Below, one piece after another: positions 23,866 to 33,008 of a stretch of 45,868 nt of DNA. A program made the position numbers and the translations under genes. Each line of letters starts with the position of its first letter. The stretch's first letter is position 1. Origin of the DNA: Clostridium frigoris (GTDB taxonomy: Bacteria > Bacillota > Clostridia > Clostridiales > Clostridiaceae); NCBI RefSeq assembly GCF_018861865.1, contig NZ_JAHLDV010000030.1:1-45868 (forward strand), in the 5' to 3' direction. The notes under the pieces were generated by a model. That model saw only the letters and a program-made list of their open reading frames with translations, searched no databases and was not told the origin of the DNA.

Positions 23866-26580
23866 ATGAAACAGAACAAGAACAGTGATACAAAAGTAGG
23901 GATTGAAAATTATGGTAGTAATGCTACTAAAATAGATACATCAAAAACAAATTTTTCAATTGTTGGCATAGGGGCATCTGCAGGAGGGTTGGAGGCTTTG
24001 TCAGTTTTCCTTCGTAATGTACCTGAAAATAGCGGATTGGCCTATGTTATAATACAGCACATGGAGAAGAATAGTAAGGATATTTTGGTGGATTTACTTC
24101 AGAGTGACACTAATATGAAAGTTGTACAGGCCTATGAGAACATATCTGTTCAGCCAGGAGAGGTCTATATAATTCCACCAAACAAGGACATGACTATTAA
24201 GGATAATGTGATACATATTTCTGATTATATGCATACTCATACTCTACATTTTCCTATAGATTTGTTTTTTCGATCACTTGCCAGTGACAAGGGGAATAGG
24301 AGTATTGGTGTTATACTCTCAGGTATGGGTAGTGACGGTACAGTGGGGATTAGAGAAATCAAGGAAAAAGGAGGCGGTGTCTTTATTCAAGAACCGTCCT
24401 CTGCTAAATATGATGATATGCCTCGTAACGCTATTAAGACAGAATTAGCAGACGTTATATCCACCGTAGAGATAATGCCTTCAAAAATTATTTGCTATAT
24501 TGAACACAAGCAAAACATGGTTGTGGTTGACAAGGACCAGACAGATAAACAAAAGGGTTACTTTGACAATATTATAGCCATGTTACGATCACATACAGGT
24601 CATGATTTTTCTTCATATAAAAAGAATACTATACAGCGTAGGATTGAGAGGTGTATGGGAATTCACCAATTTGATGATATAGCTACATATGTGAGTTTTT
24701 TAAAGAAAAATCCTCATGAATTGGAATTGTTATTTAAAGAATTTTTAATTGGAGTTACCAATTTCTTTCGTGAACCTATGGAGTGGGAATTGCTAAAAGA
24801 CAAAGTTATACCGGCTCTCTTAGTTCAACGTTCACCAACTGATACGGTTAGAATTTGGATATCTGGCTGTTCTACTGGCGAAGAAGCTTACTCTTTAGCA
24901 ATTGTCTTTAAAGAGGTGATAAACCAATTAAAGCCTTTCAAAGACTTTTCTATTCAGATTTTTGCTACGGATCTAGACTCTGAAGCTATTGATAAAGCAC
25001 GGGAGGGAGTTTTCTTTGCGAATATTACAAAAGATATGTCAAGCGTTCGCCTGAATAAGTATTTCGTTAAGGTGGATCGTGGTTATCAAGTTATTAAGGA
25101 AATTCGTGATATGGTCATTTTTGCTCAGCAAAATATGATTAAGGACCCTCCATTTACAAAGGTTGATATAATGATTTGTAGGAATCTACTTATATATTTG
25201 ACTCCAGAAATTCAGAAAAAGCTTATTCCTCTTTTTCATTACAGTCTTAATAGTGGTGGATTTTTATTTTTAGGAAGTGCAGAGTCGGTGGCGAACTTTA
25301 CCGATCTTTTTAAACCACTTGATCTTAAATCGCAAATTTATCAAAGGCTTAGGCCTTTAATTCAGAAGGAGCCCATAGAATTTCCTAACTCATTTGCACC
25401 ATATCAACCGGAAGCGAACCAGCCGTCGGAAGAGGTTCAAAACATGCAGTCGATGGCAGATAAACTGGTTTTAAAGTATTATTCACCGGCTGCAGTACTT
25501 GTTGATGGCAAAGGCGATATCCTCTACATTACTGGGCGAACGGGTAAATACCTGGAACCAGCTGCCGGTAAGGTTAATTGGAATATTTTTGCCATGGCAC
25601 GTGAAGGGTTAAACTATAAACTGAATGACGTTTTTTACAAGGCTGTTAGGGGAAAAGAAGTGGTTACTTCAAAGAGCGCTGTTGTGCTAAATGAAGGTGG
25701 AGAGATTAGGGTAGATATCACAGTAAATCCACTCAAAGAGCCAGAGACTTTGCGAGGGATGGTAATGATTGTTTTTACAGACGTAGCAATACCTACTGTA
25801 TGCGAAAAAACAAGTACAAATGGACAAATCCCTTTCAGTAATAAGCGTGAGGGTGAACTGGAGCAGGAGCTACTACAAGCTCGACAAATGTGGCAAGCTA
25901 CCAGTGCAGAAATGCAAATATCCCAAGAAGAATTCAAATCAAGTAATGAGGAATTGCAATCATGCAACGAAGAACTTCAGTCGACGAACGAGGAGCTTAC
26001 TACAACCAAGGAAGAAGTACAGTCTTCAAACGAAGAGCTGAAGACAATCAATTATGAACTACGGGACAAATTAGATGGTCTATCACTTGTCACAAACGAT
26101 ATGAAAAATTTGATGGATAGCACGAAGATTGCCACCTTATTTTTGGATAATGAGTTACTTGTTAAACGCTTTACAAGTCAAATGTCTGTAGTCTCAAGGC
26201 TTATATCCAGTGACGTTGGAAGGCCAGTTACTGACATCGCGTCAGATCTTATTTATCCTGAACTGACGGAGGATGTTAAGCGGGTGCAGCGTACGCTGAT
26301 TACAGTTGAGAAACAGGTCATGTCTCGCGATGGTAGTTGGTTTAATGCATGCATTTTGCCTTATCATACATTGGAGGATAAAATCGATGGTGTAGTCATC
26401 ACTTTTGTAAATATCACTAAATCCAAAACCTTAGAGGCGGATCTTAACAAATCAAAAGTGGTTTTGCAAAAGCATATTGAAGATCAAGATGGTGAGTTGT
26501 TACTGCTAAAGGATAGATCAACTGATGAAGTACAACAAGGCCATAACGAAGTTGCTGCATCTACTGATAAGCCACAGTAA
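23866..26580 (+). CDS. CheB-CheR fusion with PAS domains
   Basis: 904 residues. CheB methylesterase domain (about 30-215) with the triad Ser38 (GIGASAGG), His65 (IIQHM) and Asp157 (GMGSDGT). CheR methyltransferase domain (about 230-495) with FLIGVTNFFREP, the SAM motif ISGCSTGEEAYSLA and FATDLD, and MICRNLLIYL. PAS-like region (533-640), N-E-E-L coiled coil (664-740) and a second PAS (745-870) like that in the kinase upstream. There is no receiver domain in front of CheB and no kinase at the end. In chemotaxis CheB and CheR remove and add receptor methyl groups; fused forms occur outside chemotaxis operons, as here, and their targets are mostly unknown. Base use in the second half is richer in G and C than in neighbours. 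Confidence 0.92.
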   Translation: MKQNKNSDTKVGIENYGSNATKIDTSKTNFSIVGIGASAGGLEALSVFLRNVPENSGLAYVIIQHMEKNSKDILVDLLQSDTNMKVVQAYENISVQPGEVYIIPPNKDMTIKDNVIHISDYMHTHTLHFPIDLFFRSLASDKGNRSIGVILSGMGSDGTVGIREIKEKGGGVFIQEPSSAKYDDMPRNAIKTELADVISTVEIMPSKIICYIEHKQNMVVVDKDQTDKQKGYFDNIIAMLRSHTGHDFSSYKKNTIQRRIERCMGIHQFDDIATYVSFLKKNPHELELLFKEFLIGVTNFFREPMEWELLKDKVIPALLVQRSPTDTVRIWISGCSTGEEAYSLAIVFKEVINQLKPFKDFSIQIFATDLDSEAIDKAREGVFFANITKDMSSVRLNKYFVKVDRGYQVIKEIRDMVIFAQQNMIKDPPFTKVDIMICRNLLIYLTPEIQKKLIPLFHYSLNSGGFLFLGSAESVANFTDLFKPLDLKSQIYQRLRPLIQKEPIEFPNSFAPYQPEANQPSEEVQNMQSMADKLVLKYYSPAAVLVDGKGDILYITGRTGKYLEPAAGKVNWNIFAMAREGLNYKLNDVFYKAVRGKEVVTSKSAVVLNEGGEIRVDITVNPLKEPETLRGMVMIVFTDVAIPTVCEKTSTNGQIPFSNKREGELEQELLQARQMWQATSAEMQISQEEFKSSNEELQSCNEELQSTNEELTTTKEEVQSSNEELKTINYELRDKLDGLSLVTNDMKNLMDSTKIATLFLDNELLVKRFTSQMSVVSRLISSDVGRPVTDIASDLIYPELTEDVKRVQRTLITVEKQVMSRDGSWFNACILPYHTLEDKIDGVVITFVNITKSKTLEADLNKSKVVLQKHIEDQDGELLLLKDRSTDEVQQGHNEVAASTDKPQ

Positions 26581-26666
26581 GTTATAAATATTTCATCTCT
26601 CAAGGTATAAATATAAGTAGTTTTACACATAGTAATAACAATATTTATAAGTGAGAGGTGAATTTA

Positions 26667-27650
26667 TTGGATATAATTTCATTAATGAAAAAAGTTAAGA
26701 AGAGAGAAGATGTTGTAGATATACAGGAGGCATTTAATATATATAGTCTTCTAAGAGCAAGATATGTCAGTACTCAAACAGTTCAATTATTTAAGAACTT
26801 TGTTCATGATGTAGATTGGGAAGTAATTCTAGGTGGATTTCAGAAAAACTTTGAAAATCAAATAAACAATTTAGAGAAATTAGGAGAAAAGTTTCGTATA
26901 ATAATGCCAAACAGACCTCCGGTAGATGTGAAGTTTGCAACCCGGCTTAATGATATAACGGATGATTATATATATAAAAAGATATACCATGATCTTGTGG
27001 CGCAGCTTATGTCCCTTAGCCATGCGGTTCGTTCAACCAGTACGAATGATAATTTAAGAAATATTATCATAGAAGATTTAAAAATTCATTTTCAGGATTT
27101 TGATACCCTTTATAAGTTTGGTAAATTGAAAGGGTGGGAAGAGACATACCCTACTTACAAAACTGCTACTGTTCAGGAAAAAGAACAACTTTCTACGTCA
27201 GAGGCGTTTCATATTTGGGATCATATTGTCATGAGGTATGAACAAATTGAACTCATTAGCATATTTTCAAGTTTTGCTCATGATACTGAGTTTAAAGTAA
27301 TACTTGAACATGGGTTATATATTTATAATAAGCAGGTTAATAAGCTTGAAAAGTTAGCGCTAAAGCTTAACATACCGTTGCCCAATAGATCGGCACTACC
27401 AGTATCGAGTCCCATAGATCCTGAAATGATTACGGATAAATTTATGTACAGAATTATTTTAAGTTGGCAATTATCTGCATTAGATGCTCACCTTAGAGCA
27501 ATAATTGAGACTATTAGGAACGAACCATTGCGTAAGTTATGGACTGATATGCTTGATGCTGAACTCTCGTATTATGACAAATATCTTAAGTATGGAAAAA
27601 TGAAAGGCTGGACAAGGATAGTCCCAATATATGGGGAACCAGTTACATAA
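26667..27650 (+). CDS. DUF3231 family protein, two tandem domains
   Basis: 327 residues made of two similar halves of ~150 residues: each starts with a helix (EAFNIYSLLRARY / EAFHIWDHIVMRY), then FxxFVHDVDWEVIL / FSSFAHDTEFKVIL, NQINNLEKLGEKFRI / KQVNKLEKLALKLNI, PNRPP / PNRSA and ends KFGKLKGW / KYGKMKGW. This is the DUF3231 pattern, a helical-bundle family seen in Bacillus and clostridia and likened to ferritin-like or spore coat proteins. Conserved His in HD pairs could bind metal, which is inference. TTG 26667 is preferred since GAGAGGTG ends six bases before it. A GTG at 26658 is part of that site. No terminator separates it from the CheB-CheR gene. Confidence 0.82.
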   Translation: MDIISLMKKVKKREDVVDIQEAFNIYSLLRARYVSTQTVQLFKNFVHDVDWEVILGGFQKNFENQINNLEKLGEKFRIIMPNRPPVDVKFATRLNDITDDYIYKKIYHDLVAQLMSLSHAVRSTSTNDNLRNIIIEDLKIHFQDFDTLYKFGKLKGWEETYPTYKTATVQEKEQLSTSEAFHIWDHIVMRYEQIELISIFSSFAHDTEFKVILEHGLYIYNKQVNKLEKLALKLNIPLPNRSALPVSSPIDPEMITDKFMYRIILSWQLSALDAHLRAIIETIRNEPLRKLWTDMLDAELSYYDKYLKYGKMKGWTRIVPIYGEPVT

Positions 27651-27655
27651 AATTT

Positions 27656-27691
27656 AAAAAAGTATATATTACGCGTAATATATACTTTTTT
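27656..27691. terminator. Bidirectional terminator between DUF3231 gene and asnB
   Basis: Perfect 36-base palindrome with A run, core GTATATATTACG/CGTAATATATAC and T run, serving both convergent genes. Confidence 0.92.
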
Positions 27692-27694
27692 TGC

Positions 27695-29536
27695 TCACTT
27701 TAAAATAACCTTATACTCTTTAAGCCAAGTGTTTACTTGAATTAAATATGCTATAAGTTGAGGTCCTGTCATAAGTTGTCCATACCAAGGATTCTTATAT
27801 GCATTACCACCTGAATCAACTATTTCCTTAACATGTTTTTGGTCTATTAGCTGTAATAGCGGTGAAGATTTATCTCTTAGTATATTATTCATTAATTTTT
27901 GAACAGCCAAAGTATAACCTGGGTTATGAGTCTTTGGATATGGACTCTTTTTTCTCCAAAGCACGTCATCTGGAAGAAGTCCTGTAAGTGCTTCGCGTAA
28001 AACCCCTTTTTCACGTCCTTTATAATACTTCATATCCATAGGGATATTATATGCATATTCTACAAGTCGTTGGTCCGCAAAAGGAACTCTTACTTCAAGG
28101 CCGCTTGCCATACTCATTCTATCTTTTCTTGTAAGAAGTGTTATCATGAACCACTTTATATTTAAATAAAATAACTCTCTCATTCTATGCTCTCTTTGGC
28201 TTTCACCAGGAACACCTGGAACTTGCCTTAAACTTTCGTTATATTTATCTTGAACATACTCTTCTATTGGAAGATTTTGAAGATCAGGGGATAGTATACT
28301 TTTTCTATCACTTACGAATTTTGACCATGGGAATGTAGTTGCATTTATATCCTCTTCACGTCTAAACCAAGGATAACCACCAAAGAGTTCATCAGCACAT
28401 TCACCTGAAAGCGCAACTGTAGAATTTTTTCTTACCTCTTTGCAAAAAAGATATAATGAGGAGTCTACGTCAGCCATACCGGGTAAATCTGTAGCAATAA
28501 CAGCCTCTTTAAGATATGATGCTAGCTCAGGTGTATCAATTAATATATCATGATGATTAGAGCCAATATAGTCTACCATCTTATAAATCCAGTCTGCATC
28601 TGTATTTGGTTGAAATTCTGTAGGTTTAAAAAACTTTCTATTATCAACATAATCTACAGAATAAGTGTTTAAGTTGGGCATATTATTTTTTTTAAAGTAG
28701 GTGGAAGCAACAGCTGAAATTATACTTGAATCAAGTCCACCAGATAAGAAGGTACATACTGGGACATCTGCCACTAGTTGTCTTTCTATTGAATCTACAA
28801 GTAATGAACGTACATGCTCTGCAGTTGTGGATAAATTCTCATCATGGGTTTTAGCGGTAAGTTTCCAATACTGCGTAATTTTAATACCATCTTTATTATA
28901 AATTAAGCTATGAGATGGAGGTAATTCTTTTATATTTTGAAATATACCACTACCAAGAGGTCTTGCAGGCCCAAAGCCAAAGAGTTCAGTAAGACCTTGT
29001 TTATCAAGAATTGGTTCTACCAATGGATGAGCTAAAAGAGTCTTTATCTCCGAACCAAAAATCAATGAATTATCTTTAATTGTATAAAATAGAGGCTTAA
29101 CCCCTAAAGGATCTCTTGCTAAAAATAATGTTTCATTTGTCTCATTCCAAACTCCGAAAGCATAAATGCCGTTTATATGTTTAACACATTCGGCTCCCCA
29201 GAAAATAAAGGCTACTAGAAGCACCTCAGTATCAGAATATGAGGTAAAACTAAATCCATTATCTTTTAGTATTTTCCGTACATCTTCTGTATTATAAAGT
29301 TCACCATTATACACGATAGTATAAGTGTCATTGCCTATTTTTTTTGTCATAGGTTGTGTTCCACCTTCTGGGTCAACGACCACAAGGCGTCTATGACCTA
29401 AAAGTGCATGTTTTGAAAAATGAAAACCGCTGGCATCAGGTCCTCTTTGTTTCAATGTATCGGTCATTTTAAAAAGAATTCTATTATCATTTTCAATATT
29501 AGCGTATAGATTAATCCATCCTGCAATACCGCACAT
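27695..29536 (-). CDS. asnB: Asparagine synthetase (glutamine-hydrolysing)
   Basis: Makes asparagine from aspartate, ATP and glutamine. 613 residues, similar to B. subtilis AsnO (614). N-terminal class II amidotransferase with nucleophile Cys2 (MCGIAGW), then RLVVVDPEGG, NGELYN and SDTEV. The C-terminal synthetase has the pyrophosphate loop FLSGGLDSSI near 260 and the motif SGECADELFGGYPWF near 375. GGAGATG lies four to five bases before the ATG. It stands alone, divergent from the lysine operon. Which of several clostridial asnB types it is cannot be told. Confidence 0.93.
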   Translation of the reverse strand: MCGIAGWINLYANIENDNRILFKMTDTLKQRGPDASGFHFSKHALLGHRRLVVVDPEGGTQPMTKKIGNDTYTIVYNGELYNTEDVRKILKDNGFSFTSYSDTEVLLVAFIFWGAECVKHINGIYAFGVWNETNETLFLARDPLGVKPLFYTIKDNSLIFGSEIKTLLAHPLVEPILDKQGLTELFGFGPARPLGSGIFQNIKELPPSHSLIYNKDGIKITQYWKLTAKTHDENLSTTAEHVRSLLVDSIERQLVADVPVCTFLSGGLDSSIISAVASTYFKKNNMPNLNTYSVDYVDNRKFFKPTEFQPNTDADWIYKMVDYIGSNHHDILIDTPELASYLKEAVIATDLPGMADVDSSLYLFCKEVRKNSTVALSGECADELFGGYPWFRREEDINATTFPWSKFVSDRKSILSPDLQNLPIEEYVQDKYNESLRQVPGVPGESQREHRMRELFYLNIKWFMITLLTRKDRMSMASGLEVRVPFADQRLVEYAYNIPMDMKYYKGREKGVLREALTGLLPDDVLWRKKSPYPKTHNPGYTLAVQKLMNNILRDKSSPLLQLIDQKHVKEIVDSGGNAYKNPWYGQLMTGPQLIAYLIQVNTWLKEYKVILK

Positions 29537-29687
29537 TTTATCATCTCCTAAATTTAAATAACATTGTCATATATATGGTATGTAATTTAGTTTGAATGGT
29601 GTATATAATAAATGGATCTACAAATTTATAATTGATACTTGTACTTATAAACATACTGTGTTAAACTAGTAAATAATTAAATAATAA

Positions 29688-29864
29688 ACTACCTAGGGTA
29701 GAGGTGCTGTGTCTATTAGTACTTATTCGGAGCGTGCATGTGAGGAGGAATAAGAAAAGGAGCTATGGCCGAAGAAAATATATTTGGTAAAATTATTTTC
29801 TGGTTTTACACATAATATGTGTAGGGTTGTCACTGATTTATTAGTGGAGAGCTACAAGGTACAC
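29688..29864 (+). ncRNA. Lysine riboswitch (L box)
   Basis: Conserved lysine-aptamer blocks in order: GTAGAGGTGC (29698-29707), AAAGGAGCTATGGCCGAAGA (29755-29774), GTCACT..TTAGTGGAGAGCTAC (29829-29855). Basal stem pairs TACCT (29690-29694) with AGGTA (29857-29861), and GTAG (29698) with CTAC (29852-29855). It lies before lysC-lysA and ahead of a terminator, so lysine should cause early termination. Upstream 29537-29687 is AT-rich with a poor promoter candidate (TTGTAC 29639 / TAAACT 29662). Confidence 0.93.
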
Positions 29865-29890
29865 GAAGTTTGTGTAAAAATATATATTTT

Positions 29891-29929
29891 ATGCAGCAAG
29901 GGTGTTCCTTTGCTGTATTATTTTTTTTT
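29891..29929 (+). terminator. Riboswitch-controlled terminator before lysC
   Basis: 12-bp stem ATGCAGCAAGGG (29891-29902) / CCTTTGCTGTAT (29907-29918) with TGTT loop and a nine-T run: the expression platform of the lysine riboswitch. Confidence 0.9.
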
Positions 29930-30024
29930 GGAGACGTACGTTAACAGTACGAAAAAAAATTTAATAATAGTTACATATTAAGGAATACATAAAAGCTGTA
30001 AATTCTATTAGGAGTGATTTAATA

Positions 30025-31224
30025 ATGGCAGTAATTGTTCAAAAATATGGAGGTTCATCTGTAGGTACAACAGAGAAAATTAAGGGGATTGCACAAAGCA
30101 TAATAAAAAGAAAAAATAAAGACACGGATTTAGTAATAGTAGTATCGGCTATGGGAGACACTACAGATGATCTATTATCATTATCAAAAGGGATAGGAGA
30201 AGACCCAGATAAAAGGGAATTAGATGCATTAATCTCAACTGGAGAAATAATTTCAAGTGCATTACTTGCTATGGCAATTAAAGGACTTGGATATGATGCA
30301 ATAAGTTATACCGCATACCAAATTGGAATTAAGACTAGTGGACAATATGGTAAGGCGTTAATTGAGGACATACATGGTAATAAAATTAAAAAAAGTTTAA
30401 AAGAGGGTAAAATTGTAATAGTTGCTGGCTTCCAAGGAATAAATGGAGAAGGTGACATTACTACACTTGGTAGAGGTGGCTCTGATACCACAGCGGTTGC
30501 ACTTGCTGTAAAGCTTAATGGAAGATGTGAAATATATACTGATGTTTCTGGTATATATAGTGTAGATCCTAGAGCTTATAGTCAGGCAAAAAAACTAGAT
30601 GAAATAGAATATGAAGAGATGCTTGAACTTGCAAGTTTGGGAGCTCAGATAATGCATTCAAGATCAATAGAGCTTGCTCAAAAATATGGCATACCTATAT
30701 ATGTAGGATTAAGCGACAGTGATATTAAAGGAACTGTAATTAAGGAGGTAAAAAACGTGAATATGGAAAGTAAACCAGTAACAGGTATTGCGACAAGTGA
30801 TGATGATGTGGCAGTAACACTTAAGAATATACCTAAAGATGTAAATATATTGTCTACTATATTTGAAGCTATAGGAAGTAAAAGGGTTAATATAGATATG
30901 ATAAGTCAATCATCACCAGTAGATGGAATGGTGAGTGTGTCATTTACAATTCCTAAAGAAAGCTTAAAGGATAGTTTAAAAATTATAGAAAAATTAACAG
31001 TTGATAATAAAATTATAGTTGATGAAGATATAACTAAATTTTCTATGGTGGGGCTGGGGATGAAGACAACCTCTGGAGTAGCTGCTAGAATGTTTAGGGT
31101 CTTTAGTAAAAACGATATTGAGATTAAAATGATTACTACATCAGAAATAAGAATTACTTGTGCAATTAAAACTAGCGATAAACTAAAGGCTATAAAGGTT
31201 GTTGCAAAAGAATTTAACCTATAA
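30025..31224 (+). CDS. lysC: Aspartokinase, lysine-regulated class (alpha subunit)
   Basis: First step of lysine, threonine and methionine synthesis: phosphorylates aspartate. 399 residues. Kinase domain with KYGGSSVG (7-14), STGEIISSALLAMA near 71, GRGGSDTTAVALA near 150 and TDVSGIYSVDPR near 171. Two ACT domains fill the last 155 residues and bind the effector. The size and form match B. subtilis aspartokinase II (LysC). An ideal internal ribosome site and in-frame GTG at 30757 allow a separate beta subunit. First gene of a two-gene operon under the lysine riboswitch. Confidence 0.95.
   Translation: MAVIVQKYGGSSVGTTEKIKGIAQSIIKRKNKDTDLVIVVSAMGDTTDDLLSLSKGIGEDPDKRELDALISTGEIISSALLAMAIKGLGYDAISYTAYQIGIKTSGQYGKALIEDIHGNKIKKSLKEGKIVIVAGFQGINGEGDITTLGRGGSDTTAVALAVKLNGRCEIYTDVSGIYSVDPRAYSQAKKLDEIEYEEMLELASLGAQIMHSRSIELAQKYGIPIYVGLSDSDIKGTVIKEVKNVNMESKPVTGIATSDDDVAVTLKNIPKDVNILSTIFEAIGSKRVNIDMISQSSPVDGMVSVSFTIPKESLKDSLKIIEKLTVDNKIIVDEDITKFSMVGLGMKTTSGVAARMFRVFSKNDIEIKMITTSEIRITCAIKTSDKLKAIKVVAKEFNL
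30757..31224 (+). CDS. Aspartokinase beta subunit from an internal in-frame start
   Basis: AAGGAGGT at 30742-30749 stands 8 bases before an in-frame GTG at 30757 (codon 245 of lysC), with an ATG two codons later. The product would be 155 residues containing only the ACT regulatory domains. B. subtilis LysC is known to be alpha2-beta2 with beta of about 160 residues made in just this way, so the same is expected here. It can be read only as an overlapping product of the same gene. Confidence 0.75.
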   Translation: MNMESKPVTGIATSDDDVAVTLKNIPKDVNILSTIFEAIGSKRVNIDMISQSSPVDGMVSVSFTIPKESLKDSLKIIEKLTVDNKIIVDEDITKFSMVGLGMKTTSGVAARMFRVFSKNDIEIKMITTSEIRITCAIKTSDKLKAIKVVAKEFNL

Positions 31225-31253
31225 ATAATATATTGATAAAAGGAGAGGTTTAT

Positions 31254-32552
31254 GTGAGATTTTTCGGTAACATAAAAAATGATAATAATATGCTAAGTAT
31301 TGCTGGGGTCAGTGCAAAGGTCTTAGCTCAGGAATATGGTACACCTTTATACATAATGGATGAACAGCTTATACGAGATAATTGTAGAAGATTCTATAGA
31401 TCATTAAAGGCTAAGAGTGAACATAATAAGGTAGCTTACGCTGGAAAAGCATTTTTAACTATTGCAATGTGTGAAATTATAAAAAGTGAAGGCTTATATT
31501 TAGATGTGGTTTCAGGTGGCGAATTATATACTGCTTATAAGGCTGAATTTCCACTTGAAAATGTATTTTTTCATGGCAATAATAAAACAATTGATGAGAT
31601 TAAAATGGCAATAGAACTTGGCGTAGGAACTTTTGTTGTAGATAACCTTCATGAAATGAAAATTATTAATGAAAATGCAAAGGAAAAAGGTGTTATACAA
31701 CGGGTTATTCTTAGAGTAACACCTGGTATTGAAGCTCACACCCATGACTATATAAAAACTGGACAGATTGACTCGAAATTTGGATTTACTATATTAAATA
31801 ACGAGCTTGAGGAAGTTATAAGGACTGCTTTAGGTTTATCAAATATAAAGCTAGCAGGACTTCATTGTCATATAGGGTCTCAAATTTTTGAGTTGGAACC
31901 TTATAGAGAAGCAACAAATATAATGACAACTTTAATTAAACATATAAAAGAAAAGTTTAATTATGATATAGAAGAATTAGATTTAGGTGGAGGATTTGGC
32001 GTTTATTATGATGAAGGTGATGAACCTAAGGAAATAGAAGAGTTTTGCTCAGTAATACTTGAGGCAACTGGAGCTCAGTGCAAAAAATATGGAATAAAAC
32101 TTCCTATTATTGTTATTGAGCCCGGTAGGTCTATTGTAGCTAATGCAGGTATTACGTTATATACTGTTGGAGCTATAAAGGATATACCTGAGGTTAGAAA
32201 ATATGTGGCAGTTGATGGTGGAATGACAGATAATATAAGACCAGCATTATATAATGCACAATATCAATGTCTACTTGCTAATAGAATAAGTGATCCATGT
32301 ACTGAAGTAGTTACAATAGCAGGCAAGTGTTGTGAAAGTGGGGATATACTCCTTGAGGGAGTTAAGCTACCAAAGATAAATAGTGGAGATCTTATGGCTG
32401 TGTTATCAACTGGTGCTTATGGTTATTCAATGAGTAGTAATTATAATAAAATACCTAGGGCTCCAGTAGTTTTAGTTAATGAGGGTATTCACAAAATAAT
32501 ATGTAAAAGACAAACATACAAAGACATGATTAGTAACGAAGTATGTTTATAG
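31254..32552 (+). CDS. lysA: Diaminopimelate decarboxylase
   Basis: Last step of lysine synthesis: PLP-dependent decarboxylation of meso-diaminopimelate. 432 residues. PLP lysine Lys65 in VAYAGKAFL, HCHIGSQ near 205, LDLGGGFGVYY (PLP phosphate) near 240, EPGRSIVANAG near 285 and the CCESGD active-site cysteine motif near 360. GTG 31254 is the best start: GGAGAGG lies five bases before it. The open frame goes back to a TTG at 31233 that overlaps the ribosome site. It follows lysC by 29 bases, is under the same riboswitch and is ended by a strong terminator. Confidence 0.95.
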   Translation: MRFFGNIKNDNNMLSIAGVSAKVLAQEYGTPLYIMDEQLIRDNCRRFYRSLKAKSEHNKVAYAGKAFLTIAMCEIIKSEGLYLDVVSGGELYTAYKAEFPLENVFFHGNNKTIDEIKMAIELGVGTFVVDNLHEMKIINENAKEKGVIQRVILRVTPGIEAHTHDYIKTGQIDSKFGFTILNNELEEVIRTALGLSNIKLAGLHCHIGSQIFELEPYREATNIMTTLIKHIKEKFNYDIEELDLGGGFGVYYDEGDEPKEIEEFCSVILEATGAQCKKYGIKLPIIVIEPGRSIVANAGITLYTVGAIKDIPEVRKYVAVDGGMTDNIRPALYNAQYQCLLANRISDPCTEVVTIAGKCCESGDILLEGVKLPKINSGDLMAVLSTGAYGYSMSSNYNKIPRAPVVLVNEGIHKIICKRQTYKDMISNEVCL

Positions 32553-32640
32553 ATAACAAAGTATCAAATTATCCAGCGTATCTTGTAATATATAATCTTT
32601 GAGTTCAGGATATTTTAATAAAGATGTTGATAGTATGAAA

Positions 32641-32678
32641 AAATCAAGGAAATCCATTTTGGGTTTCCTTGATTTTTA
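32641..32678 (+). terminator. Intrinsic terminator of lysC-lysA
   Basis: 15-bp stem (32641-32655 with 32661-32675: AAATCAAGGAAATCC / GGGTTTCCTTGATTT) then T's. Confidence 0.92.
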
Positions 32679-32696
32679 TTTCAGTAATTCATATAT

Positions 32697-32972
32697 TTAT
32701 TTTCTTTTCCTAATAAAGTTATTTTTAATTCTAAGAACCAAATCGCATATAAAGGTTCCAAGTAATGAAATGAATGTGTATATAAAACAGTAAATTAAAA
32801 AACTTGAATTAAATATAGTAAAGGTTGATATTAAACAGCATACAAAGGTAATAAATAAAATAACTAACCTCTTTTTAAATATAAATTGCATCGCTATAGA
32901 TATTGCAAATATTAATAGGGGTAAAGTAAATAGGACCAAACCCATTGGGTCAACATTATTTAAATTAAGCAT
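32697..32972 (-). CDS. Small membrane protein, DUF2651-like
   Basis: About 91 residues from the ATG at 32972, with three predicted membrane segments (about 9-29, 34-53, 57-77) and a basic C-terminal tail RIKNNFIRKRK. It resembles the DUF2651 family of small Bacillus/Clostridium membrane proteins of unknown role. GGGGG stands about ten bases before this ATG. An in-frame TTG at 33005 is possible but lacks a ribosome site. It lies directly after the CDF exporter gene on the same strand, so it is likely co-transcribed. Confidence 0.65.
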   Translation of the reverse strand: MLNLNNVDPMGLVLFTLPLLIFAISIAMQFIFKKRLVILFITFVCCLISTFTIFNSSFLIYCFIYTFISLLGTFICDLVLRIKNNFIRKRK

Positions 32973-33008
32973 TTTGTAAAATACCCCCTTTAATTTTTTA
33001 TGCAATAA

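Noticed and set aside
29784-29981. 65-residue open frame on the plus strand
   Set aside because: It lies inside the lysine riboswitch and its terminator and has no ribosome site.
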